Source: Actinoalloteichus fjordicus
GTDB taxonomy: Bacteria; Actinomycetota; Actinomycetes; Mycobacteriales; Pseudonocardiaceae
Length of the DNA: 64,000 nt
Assembly (NCBI RefSeq): GCF_001941625.1
Contig: NZ_CP016076.1
Location: forward strand, 2,356,001-2,420,000
Reading direction: 5' to 3'
Positions within the stretch are counted from its first letter, which is position 1. Every line of letters begins with the position of its first letter. Below are positions 43,083 to 52,057 of this stretch, in pieces. The notes under the pieces are model-generated. The model ran no database searches and was not told the origin of the DNA. It saw only the letters and a program-made list of their open reading frames with translations. The position numbers and the translations under genes are program-made.

Positions 43083-43726
43083 TGACGCGAATGCGATGGA
43101 CACTGCGACGCGCCGTGCCTGCCGACGCGGCCGTGTTGGGCAGGATGAACGTGACGGCCTGGCAGCGGGTCTACCGGGGCCTGATGCCGGACGCCCTGCT
43201 CGACGGCCTGTCGAGGGTGGACCAGACGCCGAACTGGCAGCAGACGCTGGCCTGGCCGGCGCCGCACGCCGACTTCCTGGCCGTGTGCCCCGCCGAGCCG
43301 GACCCTGCCGGATCGGACCCCGCCGACTCGCGCGCGAGCGCCGAGCCCGCCGAGGAGATCGGGGCCTACGCCACGGTGGGCCCGTTGTCCGAGCAGGCCG
43401 ACGCCCACCCGACCCGCCGCACCGGCGAGCTGATCTCGCTGTACGCCGCGCCTGCGTGGCTGCGGACCGGTGCGGGCAGGCTGACCCACGACGCGGGCCT
43501 GGCGCACCTGGCAGAGGCGGGCTTCGAGCACGTCGTGGTGTGGGTGATGGAGGGCAACGCCGAGGGCCGTGCCTTCTACGAGGCCATGGGCTGGGACTGC
43601 GACGAGGTGGTGCGGCCGCTGGAGCTGCCCGGCTTCAGCCTCCCGGAGATCCGCTACTCCCGGCCGCTCCTGGTGCAGTCCGTTCCGCCTCGTGCGTCGT
43701 CCGCCGCCATAGTCGAGGCGGGCTGA
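43079..43726 (+). CDS. GNAT-family N-acetyltransferase (tandem copy 2)
   Basis: A 215-residue paralogue of the preceding gene, beginning MMTRMRWTLRRAVPADAAVLGRM. The acetyl-CoA loop is LRTGAGRLTHDAG and the end is WVMEGNAEGRAFYEAMGWD. A Pro/Asp/Ser-rich insertion (about 78-100) replaces a short loop of copy 1. The ATG at 43079 overlaps the stop of copy 1; an ATG at 43091, aligning with the start of copy 1, is also possible. Confidence 0.83.
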   Translation: MMTRMRWTLRRAVPADAAVLGRMNVTAWQRVYRGLMPDALLDGLSRVDQTPNWQQTLAWPAPHADFLAVCPAEPDPAGSDPADSRASAEPAEEIGAYATVGPLSEQADAHPTRRTGELISLYAAPAWLRTGAGRLTHDAGLAHLAEAGFEHVVVWVMEGNAEGRAFYEAMGWDCDEVVRPLELPGFSLPEIRYSRPLLVQSVPPRASSAAIVEAG

Positions 43727-43751
43727 CGCAGCGTCGACCGGCGAGGACGGC

Positions 43752-44426
43752 TCAGTCGAGCAGCGTGTAGTGCAGCTGTTCGCAGATCCGGCCCAGCGGC
43801 AGGTCGAGCCCCGGATGGTTCAGCGGCAGCAGCACGTCGGGGGAGTCGGGCAGCGCGCTGCCCGACGGCGGATCCCACAGGCACACCGCCGGGCTGCCCG
43901 AGTCCATCGACGATCGGTACCACAGCCCGTCGAGCTGCGGATACGCCGTGCGGATGGCCCTGGCCCATGCCTGAGTCCTGTCCTTGGGCCCGCTGCTGAT
44001 CGCCTGGGACGCCCCGGCTCTGGTGGGCCACAGCCCCGCGATGTCGAGCAGCCGCAGGGGGCGGACGGGGCGCAGGACCACCAGGTGTGGTGCCCTCGTG
44101 CGGCGGTCGACGATCGAGCCTGCCTGAAAGACCTCGGCGATGCTGGTGCGCACGGACAACCCGAAGTACAGGACCCCGTCAGCGGCCTTCGCGGCACCGG
44201 GAGCCCCCGCAGGGGCAGGGGCGTCGTCCGCGACCGGATGCGGGTCGAAGCGCGCGTGGGCCAGCGGGCCTACCCGTCGGAAGGTGTTCCAGTGCTGTTG
44301 ATGTCTGCCGCCGGTCGTGAAGACGCGTACCAGCCGCGTCGCCTGGTGGACGGCCACCACGTCCTCGGTCTCCCGCAGCATCGCGCGCAGGACGTCGGGA
44401 TCGGGCGGCTGAGGAAGCCGAGCCAT
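43752..44426 (-). CDS. RES-domain toxin
   Basis: A 224-residue RES-family protein. RES toxins of RES-Xre modules degrade or phosphorolyse NAD+. The motifs RLVRVF (R34), ARFDPHP (R59), GVLYFGLS (Y87) and SIAEVFQ (E98) occupy the positions of the conserved Arg, Arg, Tyr and Glu of that active site, and a late Ser in YRSSMDSG could be the fifth. Encoded 44 bp downstream of a putative antitoxin gene. Phe replaces a commonly found Tyr after the first Arg. Confidence 0.8.
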   Translation of the reverse strand: MARLPQPPDPDVLRAMLRETEDVVAVHQATRLVRVFTTGGRHQQHWNTFRRVGPLAHARFDPHPVADDAPAPAGAPGAAKAADGVLYFGLSVRTSIAEVFQAGSIVDRRTRAPHLVVLRPVRPLRLLDIAGLWPTRAGASQAISSGPKDRTQAWARAIRTAYPQLDGLWYRSSMDSGSPAVCLWDPPSGSALPDSPDVLLPLNHPGLDLPLGRICEQLHYTLLD

Positions 44427-44470
44427 CGTCAGTCGTTCGTCTCTCGTTCAGGCGGTTCGGGTCGGGCCGC

Positions 44471-45055
44471 TCAGACGGGTTCGCCGAGCCGGGCGGCGAG
44501 CCTGGCCACCCTGGCCGGGTCACCGCCTGCGAGAAGCCAGTCCCGAGGGGCGGCGTTCGCAGGCCCCACCTGGAGATCTTCCTGCACGCTGGACATGAAC
44601 GCCGCGACGACCAGCGGAGGCTGGTCGGCGGGCACCGAGGCCAGCACGACGTCCAGGCCGGGGAGCACGCCGTGGGTGGTGAACTGCCAGGCGGGCAGTC
44701 GCCAGCCACGCTGATCCTTCCAGCCCGCGAGACGTCCTTCCGCGATGCGGTGCCTGACCCGGCTCGTGTCGATGCCCAGGGCCTCGGCGGCCTGCGGCAC
44801 GGTCAGTGCCGAGTCGTGCAGCACCGCCTGCTGGGCCACGGCCCGCGCGCGGTGGTCGCTCTCGGTCTCGCTTCGGTGCGACAGGTCGAGCCCGACCTCG
44901 GTGAGGGCCTCGCGCTCGTCCACCGAGAGATGGGCGGCCGGATCAGGGCGTGGCGGTGCGAGCTTGCGCACGGCGTCCTCGACGAAGGTCAGGAACTCCC
45001 TGGGGGACACTCCCAGACCTGCGTTCGCCAGCACTGTCTCCAACCCTGCACTCAC
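44471..45055 (-). CDS. putative antitoxin of RES toxin (helix-turn-helix, DUF2384-like C-terminus)
   Basis: A 194-residue protein with a helix-turn-helix (about 82-113, LTVPQAAEALGIDTSRVRHRIAEGRL) resembling excisionase/MerR-type DNA-binding motifs. The C-terminal tail (NAAPRDWLLAGGDPARVARLAARL) resembles the toxin-binding end of Xre/DUF2384 antitoxins of RES modules. First gene of the two-gene unit, as expected for an antitoxin that represses its own promoter. The assignment rests on the neighbour and tail pattern. Confidence 0.68.
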   Translation of the reverse strand: MSAGLETVLANAGLGVSPREFLTFVEDAVRKLAPPRPDPAAHLSVDEREALTEVGLDLSHRSETESDHRARAVAQQAVLHDSALTVPQAAEALGIDTSRVRHRIAEGRLAGWKDQRGWRLPAWQFTTHGVLPGLDVVLASVPADQPPLVVAAFMSSVQEDLQVGPANAAPRDWLLAGGDPARVARLAARLGEPV

Positions 45056-45253
45056 GTCTACAGCGTAGCTCAGCTGTGCGGGTGCGTGCGGGACGCGATT
45101 CCACTGATTGCGGTGCGTAACGAACCGGACGTTGATTTCCCCGAGGGGCGAGCGCGACCGCTCATCCGAGTGATAGATGATACCGAGATCCGGGACTCAT
45201 CCTCGTGATGACGCAGTCCATTCTTCACCGATTGAGTGCTGAGGAGGAGATCG

Positions 45254-45994
45254 GTGAACGTGATGCGGTGGCATGGCTCCACCCGAGAACGTCTCATCGA
45301 GGCCCTGCCGGAGGGATTGGTGATCCTGCCGGTCGGCGCCATCGAACAGCACGGCCCGCACCTGCCGACCGGAACGGACACCCTGATCGTTCAGGCTGTC
45401 GTCGAGGCGGCGGTGGCGCAGGCGTCGGAACGCTGCCCACGGCAGCTGATCATCACCCCGCCGGTGGCCTTCGGCTCGTCCGACCACCACCTGCCCTTCG
45501 GCGGCACCCTCTCGCTCACCTTCGAGACCTTCACCCAGGTGCTGCTCGACCTCGTCCGCTCCATCGCGATGGGCGGCGGGCGCCGCGTGGTCCTCGTCAA
45601 CGGCCACGGCGGGAACAAGGGCCCCTGCCACTCGGTGGCCGAGGCCGCCGCGATCCGATTCGACCTCTCGGTCGGCTATGCGGACTACTGGGACCTGTTC
45701 CCTGCCGAGGCGGGCGGCAACAGCCCGTTGGTGCCGGGACACGCCGGAGTGTTCGAGACCGCGATGCTGCTGGCCCTGCGCGAGGAGCTGGTGGAGGAGC
45801 GTCCGGGCGCCCGCGCGGTCAGCGAACTCCAGGCGATGACGGGGATCACCCTGCACAGCCGCGAGCGGTGGCGCCGGATCGACGGCTACACCGACGAACC
45901 CGGCCGGGCCTCCGCCGAGAAGGGCAGGCGCTGGCTCGACGCCTGCGCCGCCGCCCTGGCCGATCGGCTGCTGCTGCTGTCCAAGACCCTCTAG
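45254..45994 (+). CDS. creatininase-family amidohydrolase
   Basis: A 246-residue enzyme of the creatininase fold. The metal-binding set is visible as GAIEQHGPHLPTGTD (Glu, His, Asp) near residues 28-42, SSDHHLPFGGTLS, VLVNGHGGNKGP (His) and AGVFETAML (Glu). Members hydrolyse cyclic amides such as creatinine, a formamide in riboflavin/F420 synthesis, or the mycofactocin precursor (MftE). No mycofactocin genes are nearby, so I leave the substrate open. The GTG at 45254 has GGAGGAGA 5-6 nt upstream. Divergent from the toxin-antitoxin operon. Confidence 0.85.
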   Translation: MNVMRWHGSTRERLIEALPEGLVILPVGAIEQHGPHLPTGTDTLIVQAVVEAAVAQASERCPRQLIITPPVAFGSSDHHLPFGGTLSLTFETFTQVLLDLVRSIAMGGGRRVVLVNGHGGNKGPCHSVAEAAAIRFDLSVGYADYWDLFPAEAGGNSPLVPGHAGVFETAMLLALREELVEERPGARAVSELQAMTGITLHSRERWRRIDGYTDEPGRASAEKGRRWLDACAAALADRLLLLSKTL

Positions 45995-46160
45995 CGGGCG
46001 GGGTCGCCGGTCGCGCCGAGTCCGGCGCCGTGCGCCGCGCCCATGGCGGGCATGGCATCGAGCCTCGGCGGGGCAAACCGTGCGGTGTCGGCGCGACGGC
46101 GCCGGATAGCATCGGGGTCCGCACCGTGCCCGGTGTTTCCGTCATCGTCAAGGAGTGACC

Positions 46161-48245
46161 GTGTCCCGACCGCAGTTCCCGCCGCCCGAGTCCGCGTCGC
46201 CCGTGAGGGTGCAGGCCGGGACCACCGCGGGGACGACGGTGCGCGAGGCGGGGCTGCCCGCCAAGGGCCCCGACGCCGTCGTCGTGGTCCGCGACCCGGC
46301 AGGCGTCCTGCGCGACCTGTCCTGGGCGCCGGAGACCGACACCGACGTCATCCCCGTGGCGGCCGACACCGAGGACGGCAGGGCCGTCATCCGCCACTCG
46401 ACGGCCCACGTGCTGGCCCAGGCGGTCCAGGACCTGTTCCCCGAGGCGAAGTTGGGCATCGGTCCGCCCGTCACCGACGGCTTCTACTACGACTTCGACA
46501 TGCCGCGTCCCTTCACTCCGGAGGACCTGCAGGCGCTGGAGAAGCGCATGAAGCAGATCGTCAAGGGTGCACAGCGGTTCTCCCGACGGGTCGTCGGCTC
46601 CGTGACCGCGGCGAAGGAGGAGCTGGCCGCCGAGCCCTACAAGCTCGAACTCGTCGACGTCAAGGGCGGGCCGGGCCAGGGCGAGGCCGCGGTGGACACC
46701 TCCGAGGTGATGGAGATCGGCGGCGCCGAGCTGACCGTCTACGACAACCTCGACCCGCGCAGCGGCGAGCGGGTCTGGGGCGACCTGTGCCGGGGTCCGC
46801 ACATCCCGACCACCAAGCACATTCCCGCGTTCAAGCTGATGCGCAGCGCGGCGGCCTACTGGCGGGGCAGCGAGAAGAACCCGCAGCTCCAGCGGGTGTA
46901 CGGCACCGCATGGGAGTCCACCGAGGCGCTGGAGGCGTACCTGGAGCGACTGGCGGAGGCCGAGCGCCGGGACCACCGCAGGCTCGGGGCCGAGCTGGAC
47001 CTGTTCAGCTTCCCCGACGAGATCGGCTCCGGGCTGCCCGTCTTCCACCCCAGGGGCGGCATCATCCGCCGGGAGCTGGAGGACTACTCGCGCCGTCGTC
47101 ACGAGGAGGCGGGCTACCAGTTCGTCTACACCCCGCACATCACCAAGGGCACGTTGTTCGAGATCTCCGGACACCTCCAGTGGTACGCCGACGGCATGTA
47201 CCCGCCCATGCACCTGGACGCCGAGGTCGACGCCGACGGCGCGGTGCGCAAGCCCGGCCAGGACTACTACCTGAAGCCGATGAACTGCCCGTTCCACAAC
47301 CTGATCTTCCAGTCGCGGGGCCGGTCCTACCGTGAGCTGCCGCTGCGGGCCTTCGAGTTCGGCTCGGTGTATCGCTACGAGAAGTCCGGCGTGGTGCACG
47401 GCCTGACCAGGGTGCGCGGCCTGACGATGGACGACGCGCACATCTACTGCACCCCGGAGCAGGTCGGCGAGGAGATCCGGTCGCTGCTCACCTTCGTGCT
47501 GGACCTCCTGCGCGACTTCGGGCTGGACGACTTCTACCTGGAACTGTCCACTCGCGACGAGGAGAAGTACGTCGGCTCGGACGAGGTCTGGGCCGAGGCC
47601 ACCGAGACGCTGCGGGAGGTCGCCGTGGCGAGCGGGCTCGAGCTGGTCCCCGATCCGGGCGGTGCGGCCTTCTACGGGCCGAAGATCTCCGTCCAGGCCA
47701 AGGACGCGCTCGGTCGCACCTGGCAGATGTCGACCATCCAGCTCGACTTCAACCTTCCCGAGAAGTTCGGCCTGGAGTACACCGCCTCCGACGGCTCGCG
47801 ACAGCGGCCGGTGATGATCCACCGGGCGCTGTTCGGCTCCATCGAACGTTTCTTCGGGATCCTGACCGAGCACTACGCGGGTGCCTTCCCCGCCTGGCTC
47901 GCGCCGGTCCAGGTGGTGGGCATCCCCATCGCCGACGAGCATGCCGAGCACTTGGCGGGCGTCGCCAAGGCACTGCGGGCCAAGGGGCTGCGGGTCGAGG
48001 TCGACACCTCCGACGACCGGATGCAGAAGAAGATCCGCAACCACACGACGCAGAAGGTGCCGTTCCTGCTGCTGGCAGGCGGCAAGGACGTCGAGGCGGG
48101 TGCGGTCTCCTTCCGCTTCCGTGACGGCAGCCAGATCAACGGCGTGCCGGTGGATCGAGCGGTCGAGGCGCTGGCCGACTGGGTCGGCCGCCGGGAGAAC
48201 TCCTCCCCGACCGCCGAGGCCTTCGACCCCGTGCGACCGGGATGA
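46161..48245 (+). CDS. thrS: threonine--tRNA ligase
   Basis: A 694-residue class II synthetase. Residues about 15-80 are a TGS domain ([17 protein letters not shown]), 90-270 the editing domain with [16 protein letters not shown], 280-580 the catalytic core with motif 2 [16 protein letters not shown] and zinc ligands in MNCPFHN and later His/His, and 590-690 the anticodon-binding domain. The GTG at 46161 has AAGGAG 5 nt upstream; the GTG at 46155 would overlap that site. First gene of the block running to the NUDIX gene; it overlaps the HIT gene by 4 bp. Confidence 0.97.
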   Translation: MSRPQFPPPESASPVRVQAGTTAGTTVREAGLPAKGPDAVVVVRDPAGVLRDLSWAPETDTDVIPVAADTEDGRAVIRHSTAHVLAQAVQDLFPEAKLGIGPPVTDGFYYDFDMPRPFTPEDLQALEKRMKQIVKGAQRFSRRVVGSVTAAKEELAAEPYKLELVDVKGGPGQGEAAVDTSEVMEIGGAELTVYDNLDPRSGERVWGDLCRGPHIPTTKHIPAFKLMRSAAAYWRGSEKNPQLQRVYGTAWESTEALEAYLERLAEAERRDHRRLGAELDLFSFPDEIGSGLPVFHPRGGIIRRELEDYSRRRHEEAGYQFVYTPHITKGTLFEISGHLQWYADGMYPPMHLDAEVDADGAVRKPGQDYYLKPMNCPFHNLIFQSRGRSYRELPLRAFEFGSVYRYEKSGVVHGLTRVRGLTMDDAHIYCTPEQVGEEIRSLLTFVLDLLRDFGLDDFYLELSTRDEEKYVGSDEVWAEATETLREVAVASGLELVPDPGGAAFYGPKISVQAKDALGRTWQMSTIQLDFNLPEKFGLEYTASDGSRQRPVMIHRALFGSIERFFGILTEHYAGAFPAWLAPVQVVGIPIADEHAEHLAGVAKALRAKGLRVEVDTSDDRMQKKIRNHTTQKVPFLLLAGGKDVEAGAVSFRFRDGSQINGVPVDRAVEALADWVGRRENSSPTAEAFDPVRPG

Positions 48246-48787
48246 CCGAGTTCGCCGAGCAGCAGGGCGTCGGCATCCCCGACGCCCTGCAACGGCTCTG
48301 GACACCGCACCGGATGAGCTACATCCGAGGAGAGAACAAGCCTGCGGGCACGGCCGAGGACGGCTGTCCGTTCTGTCTGCTGCTGGCATTCGACGACGCC
48401 GACGCGTTGATCGTCGCTCGCGGTGAGCTGGTCTTCGCGGTGCTCAACCTGTACCCGTACAACCCCGGCCATCTGATGGTGCTGCCCTACCGGCACGTCC
48501 CGGACTACACCGACCTGACGGCTCGGGAGACGGTCGAGCTGGCGGACTTCACCCAGCGCGCCATGCGGACGATCCGGCTGGCCTCGGCGCCGCACGGCTT
48601 CAACATCGGGATGAATCAGGGCCCCGTCGCGGGCGCGGGCATCGCCGCGCATCTGCATCAGCACGTGGTGCCGCGTTGGGGCGGCGACGCGAACTTCATG
48701 CCGGTCATCGCCCACACCAAGGTGTTGCCGCAACTCCTGGGGGAGACCCGTTCGCTGCTCGCCGCCGCCTGGGCGGAGAGCGGATGA
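48242..48787 (+). CDS. HIT-domain protein (Ap4A phosphorylase-like)
   Basis: A 181-residue histidine-triad protein. CPFC (42-45) is a probable zinc pair and HLHQH (H137, H139, H141) is the catalytic triad within [19 protein letters not shown]. The M. tuberculosis counterpart at this position, Rv2613c, is an AP4A phosphorylase that splits diadenosine tetraphosphate. The ATG overlaps the thrS stop (ATGA). Confidence 0.9.
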   Translation: MTEFAEQQGVGIPDALQRLWTPHRMSYIRGENKPAGTAEDGCPFCLLLAFDDADALIVARGELVFAVLNLYPYNPGHLMVLPYRHVPDYTDLTARETVELADFTQRAMRTIRLASAPHGFNIGMNQGPVAGAGIAAHLHQHVVPRWGGDANFMPVIAHTKVLPQLLGETRSLLAAAWAESG

Positions 48788-48951
48788 ACCCGACCGGGTC
48801 CCGCGCGAGGGGCGATGTCGGCAATGTCGGTGATGCCGCCGCCGTGCGGTGCGGTGTCGCTCGTTAGTCTGATTTCCGAAACCTGACATGCCCGCTGGCA
48901 GGACCCGCCCGGGTTCGCGCCGTCGATGGAAGGTCTGAGTCGACCAGTCCC

Positions 48952-49563
48952 ATGCTCAACATCTTCGCGCGTGCCTCGGTCTCCCGCGTCACCGATCCGG
49001 TGGGCGGGTGGCTGGTGCGTCGTGGGCTCTCGCCGAACGTCATGACGGTGATCGGCACCCTCGGCACGATCGTCGCCGCTCTGTGGTTCCTGCCCAGGGG
49101 CGAATTGTTCGTCGGCGCGGCGGTGGTCACGGTGTTCGTGCTGTTCGACCTTCTCGACGGCGCGATGGCGCGGGTCAGCGGCGGCACCACCACCTTCGGC
49201 GCGGTGCTGGACTCCTGCTGCGACCGACTGGCCGACGCGGCCCTGTTCGGCGCCATCGCCTACTGGTGCTTCGTCGGTGCCGACGATCGGGTGACCGGCA
49301 TCGCCGCGCTGATCTCGTTGAGCTGCGGCCAGGTGATCTCCTACGTCAAGGCCAGGGCCGAGGCCTCCGGGCTGTCCGCCGACGGCGGGCTGGTCGAGCG
49401 GGCCGAGCGGTTGATCATCGGGCTGGTGGGCGTCGGCATCCACGGTCTCGGCGTGCCGTACATCCTCCAAGTGAGCCTGTGGCTGTTGGCGGTGCTCTCG
49501 GTGATCACCGTGGGACAGCGTCTGCTGGCCGTGCACCGCTCCGCCTCGGAGCAGGCGGTATGA
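48952..49563 (+). CDS. pgsA: phosphatidylinositol phosphate synthase (CDP-alcohol phosphatidyltransferase)
   Basis: A 203-residue membrane enzyme that joins CDP-diacylglycerol and inositol phosphate, the first step toward phosphatidylinositol and its mannosides. The CDP-alcohol signature D-x2-D-G-x2-A-R-x8-G-x3-D-x3-D is complete: D66, D69, G70, A73, R74, G83, D87, D91. About six membrane helices. It sits in the order HIT, pgsA, patA, pimA found in mycobacteria (pgsA1, Rv2612c). Overlaps patA by 4 bp. Confidence 0.93.
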   Translation: MLNIFARASVSRVTDPVGGWLVRRGLSPNVMTVIGTLGTIVAALWFLPRGELFVGAAVVTVFVLFDLLDGAMARVSGGTTTFGAVLDSCCDRLADAALFGAIAYWCFVGADDRVTGIAALISLSCGQVISYVKARAEASGLSADGGLVERAERLIIGLVGVGIHGLGVPYILQVSLWLLAVLSVITVGQRLLAVHRSASEQAV

Positions 49564-50915
49564 GCGGCCCAGCGGACGGCTCCTCGACGCACTCGACACA
49601 CTCGCTGCGGGAGCGGCTCGTCGACGGCGCCTACACCGCAGGATGGCGCCTGGTGCGGCTGTTGCCGGAGCGGGCGGCCCGACTGCTGTTCCAGGCCGGC
49701 GCCGATCTGGCGGTGCGGCGCGGCGGCCGGGGCATCGACCAGCTTCGCCGGAATCTTCGGCGGGTGGCGCCGGAGCTGACGGAGGCGGGACTCGACGACC
49801 TGGTCCGGCGATCGATGCGGTCGTACCTCCGCTACTGGCGGGAGGCGTTCCGGCTCCCTGCGATGGACCTGCGGACCGTCAGCGCGCGGGTCGACGCGGG
49901 CGTGGTCGGCCGCGAGCATCTGGATGCGGCCTTGGCGCAGGGACGCGGCGCGATCGCGGTCCTGCCGCACAGCGGCAACTGGGACATCGCAGGCGTGTGG
50001 GCGGTGAGCAGGTACGGCGGATTCACCTCGGTCGTCGAGCGGCTGCGGCCGGAGCCGCTGTACCGGCGGTTCGTCGCGTACCGCGAGTCGATGGGCTTCG
50101 AGATCCTTCCCCATGACGGTGGCCGACAGATGATGTCGACGCTGCTCACCCGGCTGCGCGAGAACCGTCTGCTGTGTCTGATCGCCGACCGCGACCTGAG
50201 CCGCCGGGGCGTCGAGGTGCAGTTCTTCGGCGAGACCACCCGGATGGCGAGCGGGCCTGCTCGGCTCGCCGCGGCGACCGGGGCGGTGCTGGTGCCCGCC
50301 GCGTGCGAGTTCACCGACGACGGCTGGGCGATCCGGCTCTACGAACCCGTGCCGGTGACCGGTGCGAGTCCGGCCGAGGTACAGGCCGCCACGCAGCAGG
50401 TCGCCGACGTCTTCGCCGCCGACATCGCCGCCCGCCCGGAGGACTGGCACATGATGCAGCCGCTCTGGCTCGCCGACCTCTCGGCGCGGCGCCGAGCGAT
50501 CCTGGCCGAGGACGCCGCCACGACGGGCGCTGCGAGTGCGGACGCGGCGGCCGGGACGACGGGCCCCTCGGCGGGCCCGGTCGCCGGGGAGGGCGTCGCC
50601 GGGGACACCGCTCGCGCCGAGAAACCCGAAGAGCCCACGGACTCCGCCGACCGCGAAGACTCCGTGGACCACGAGTCCGGACCGGGCGGGGAGGCGGACG
50701 AGACGTCGGCTCGCCGAGAGCGTCCCGGCTCGGGAACGGGTGCCGGATCCGACCTCGCCGTGCCCGCCGATGCGGCGGCAGAGTCCGAGGCCTCCCGCGC
50801 TGCCGGGACGCCCCACACAGCCGGGCACCCCGACGCGGCGGCGGGATCGATCGAGGCTCCCTCGCCCGCCCACGAGCAGCCGACCGGCCGAGACCGCGCG
50901 GAGCCGCCGTCGTGA
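49560..50915 (+). CDS. patA: phosphatidylinositol mannoside acyltransferase
   Basis: A 451-residue LpxL/HtrB-like acyltransferase that acylates the mannose of PIM1/PIM2. The catalytic H-x4-D is HSGNWD (H137, D142); LIADRDLSRRGVEVQFFG and GPARLAAATGAVLVPAAC are the following family blocks. Residues about 320-451 form a long Ala/Asp/Glu/Ser/Pro-rich tail of low complexity, not part of the enzyme in other species and likely disordered. Overlaps pgsA before it and pimA after it by 4 bp, so PIM synthesis is translationally coupled. Confidence 0.92.
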   Translation: MSGPADGSSTHSTHSLRERLVDGAYTAGWRLVRLLPERAARLLFQAGADLAVRRGGRGIDQLRRNLRRVAPELTEAGLDDLVRRSMRSYLRYWREAFRLPAMDLRTVSARVDAGVVGREHLDAALAQGRGAIAVLPHSGNWDIAGVWAVSRYGGFTSVVERLRPEPLYRRFVAYRESMGFEILPHDGGRQMMSTLLTRLRENRLLCLIADRDLSRRGVEVQFFGETTRMASGPARLAAATGAVLVPAACEFTDDGWAIRLYEPVPVTGASPAEVQAATQQVADVFAADIAARPEDWHMMQPLWLADLSARRRAILAEDAATTGAASADAAAGTTGPSAGPVAGEGVAGDTARAEKPEEPTDSADREDSVDHESGPGGEADETSARRERPGSGTGAGSDLAVPADAAAESEASRAAGTPHTAGHPDAAAGSIEAPSPAHEQPTGRDRAEPPS

Positions 50916-52057
50916 GGATCGGTCTGGTCTGCCCGTATTCCCTCGAGGTTCCCGGCGGGGTGCAGGCCCACGTCATGGATCTCGCCCACACCCTCATCGG
51001 GCTGGGCCACCGGGTGAACGTGCTCGCCGCCGCCGACGAGGACGCCGAGCTGCCGTGCTTCGTGACGCCTGCGGGCCGCGCGTTGGGCATCCCCTACAAC
51101 GGGTCGGTCGCCCGGCTCTCCTTCGGCCCGGTCTCCTTCGCCAGGGCGCGTCGGTGGGTTCGTGATCATCGGTTCGACGTGCTGCACCTGCACGAGCCGG
51201 TCGCGCCCAGCCTGTCGTTGCTGGCGTTGATGGTGGCGGACGGCCCGATCGTGGCGACCTTCCACACCTCCACGCAGCGCTCGCGAACCCTGGCGGCCTT
51301 CCACTCGGTCCTTCAGCCGTTCCTGGAGAAGATCACCGCACGGATCGCGGTGTCCGCGCTGGCCAGGCGGGTCCAGGTCGAGCACCTCGGCGGTGACGCG
51401 GTGCTCATCCCCAACGGCGTGAACGTCGACTTCTTCGCCGCCGCCGGGCAGCTCGACGGCTATCCGAGGCAGGGCGGCACCGTCGGGTTCGTCGGTCGTT
51501 ATGACGAGCCGCGCAAGGGCATGCCGATCCTGCTCGACGCGATGCGCCTGCTCATCGAGCGCAGGCCCGATCTGCGGCTGCTGGTCGTCGGGAGGGGCGA
51601 CGCCGACGAGCTGCGCGCTCGGGCAGGCGCCGAGCTGGCAGGCAGGCTGGATCTGCTCGGTCAGGTCGACGACGTGGACAAGGCACGTGCACTGCGCAGT
51701 GTGGACGTGTACTGCGCGCCCAACACCGGCGGCGAGAGCTTCGGCATCATCCTGGCCGAGGCGATGGCGGCAGGCACCGCTGTACTGGCCAGTGATCTCG
51801 ACGCCTTTCGCCGGGTGCTCGACGACGGCCGGGCCGGGGTGCTCACCCCGGTCGGTGACGCCGAGGCGCTGGCGCGGCGGCTGGCCGACCTGTTGGACGA
51901 CGCCCCGCGCCGAGCCGAGTTCGCCGAGGCGGGCAGCCGCTTCGTCGAGAACTTCGACTGGCCGGTGGTGGCTCGTCAGGTGCTCCGGGTCTACGAGACC
52001 GCGATGGCGGCCGATCCGCGCCGCGTCGGCGAGGCTGACGGCGGCGATGCCGAATGA
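50912..52057 (+). CDS. pimA: phosphatidylinositol alpha-mannosyltransferase
   Basis: A 381-residue GT4 glycosyltransferase that adds the first mannose from GDP-mannose to phosphatidylinositol at the cytosolic face. N-terminal lobe: RIGLVCPYSLEVPGGVQAHV with the glycine-rich acceptor loop, and HLHEPVAPSLSLLAL. C-terminal lobe: VGFVGRYDEPRKG and the E-x7-E donor motif in GESFGIILAEAMA. Length matches mycobacterial PimA (Rv2610c). The GTG overlaps the patA stop. Confidence 0.94.
   Translation: MRIGLVCPYSLEVPGGVQAHVMDLAHTLIGLGHRVNVLAAADEDAELPCFVTPAGRALGIPYNGSVARLSFGPVSFARARRWVRDHRFDVLHLHEPVAPSLSLLALMVADGPIVATFHTSTQRSRTLAAFHSVLQPFLEKITARIAVSALARRVQVEHLGGDAVLIPNGVNVDFFAAAGQLDGYPRQGGTVGFVGRYDEPRKGMPILLDAMRLLIERRPDLRLLVVGRGDADELRARAGAELAGRLDLLGQVDDVDKARALRSVDVYCAPNTGGESFGIILAEAMAAGTAVLASDLDAFRRVLDDGRAGVLTPVGDAEALARRLADLLDDAPRRAEFAEAGSRFVENFDWPVVARQVLRVYETAMAADPRRVGEADGGDAE

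Noticed and set aside
45254-45994. Mycofactocin protein MftE
   Set aside because: The creatininase fold fits, but no mftA-D or mftF genes are nearby, so only the family name is kept.
46006-46160. T-box or other aminoacyl-tRNA leader before thrS
   Set aside because: No T-box sequence or specifier stem was seen; the gap has an ordinary promoter-like TAGCAT and ribosome-binding site.
45846-48389. An 847-codon frame antisense to thrS
   Set aside because: No recognisable domain; thrS on the other strand is unambiguous.
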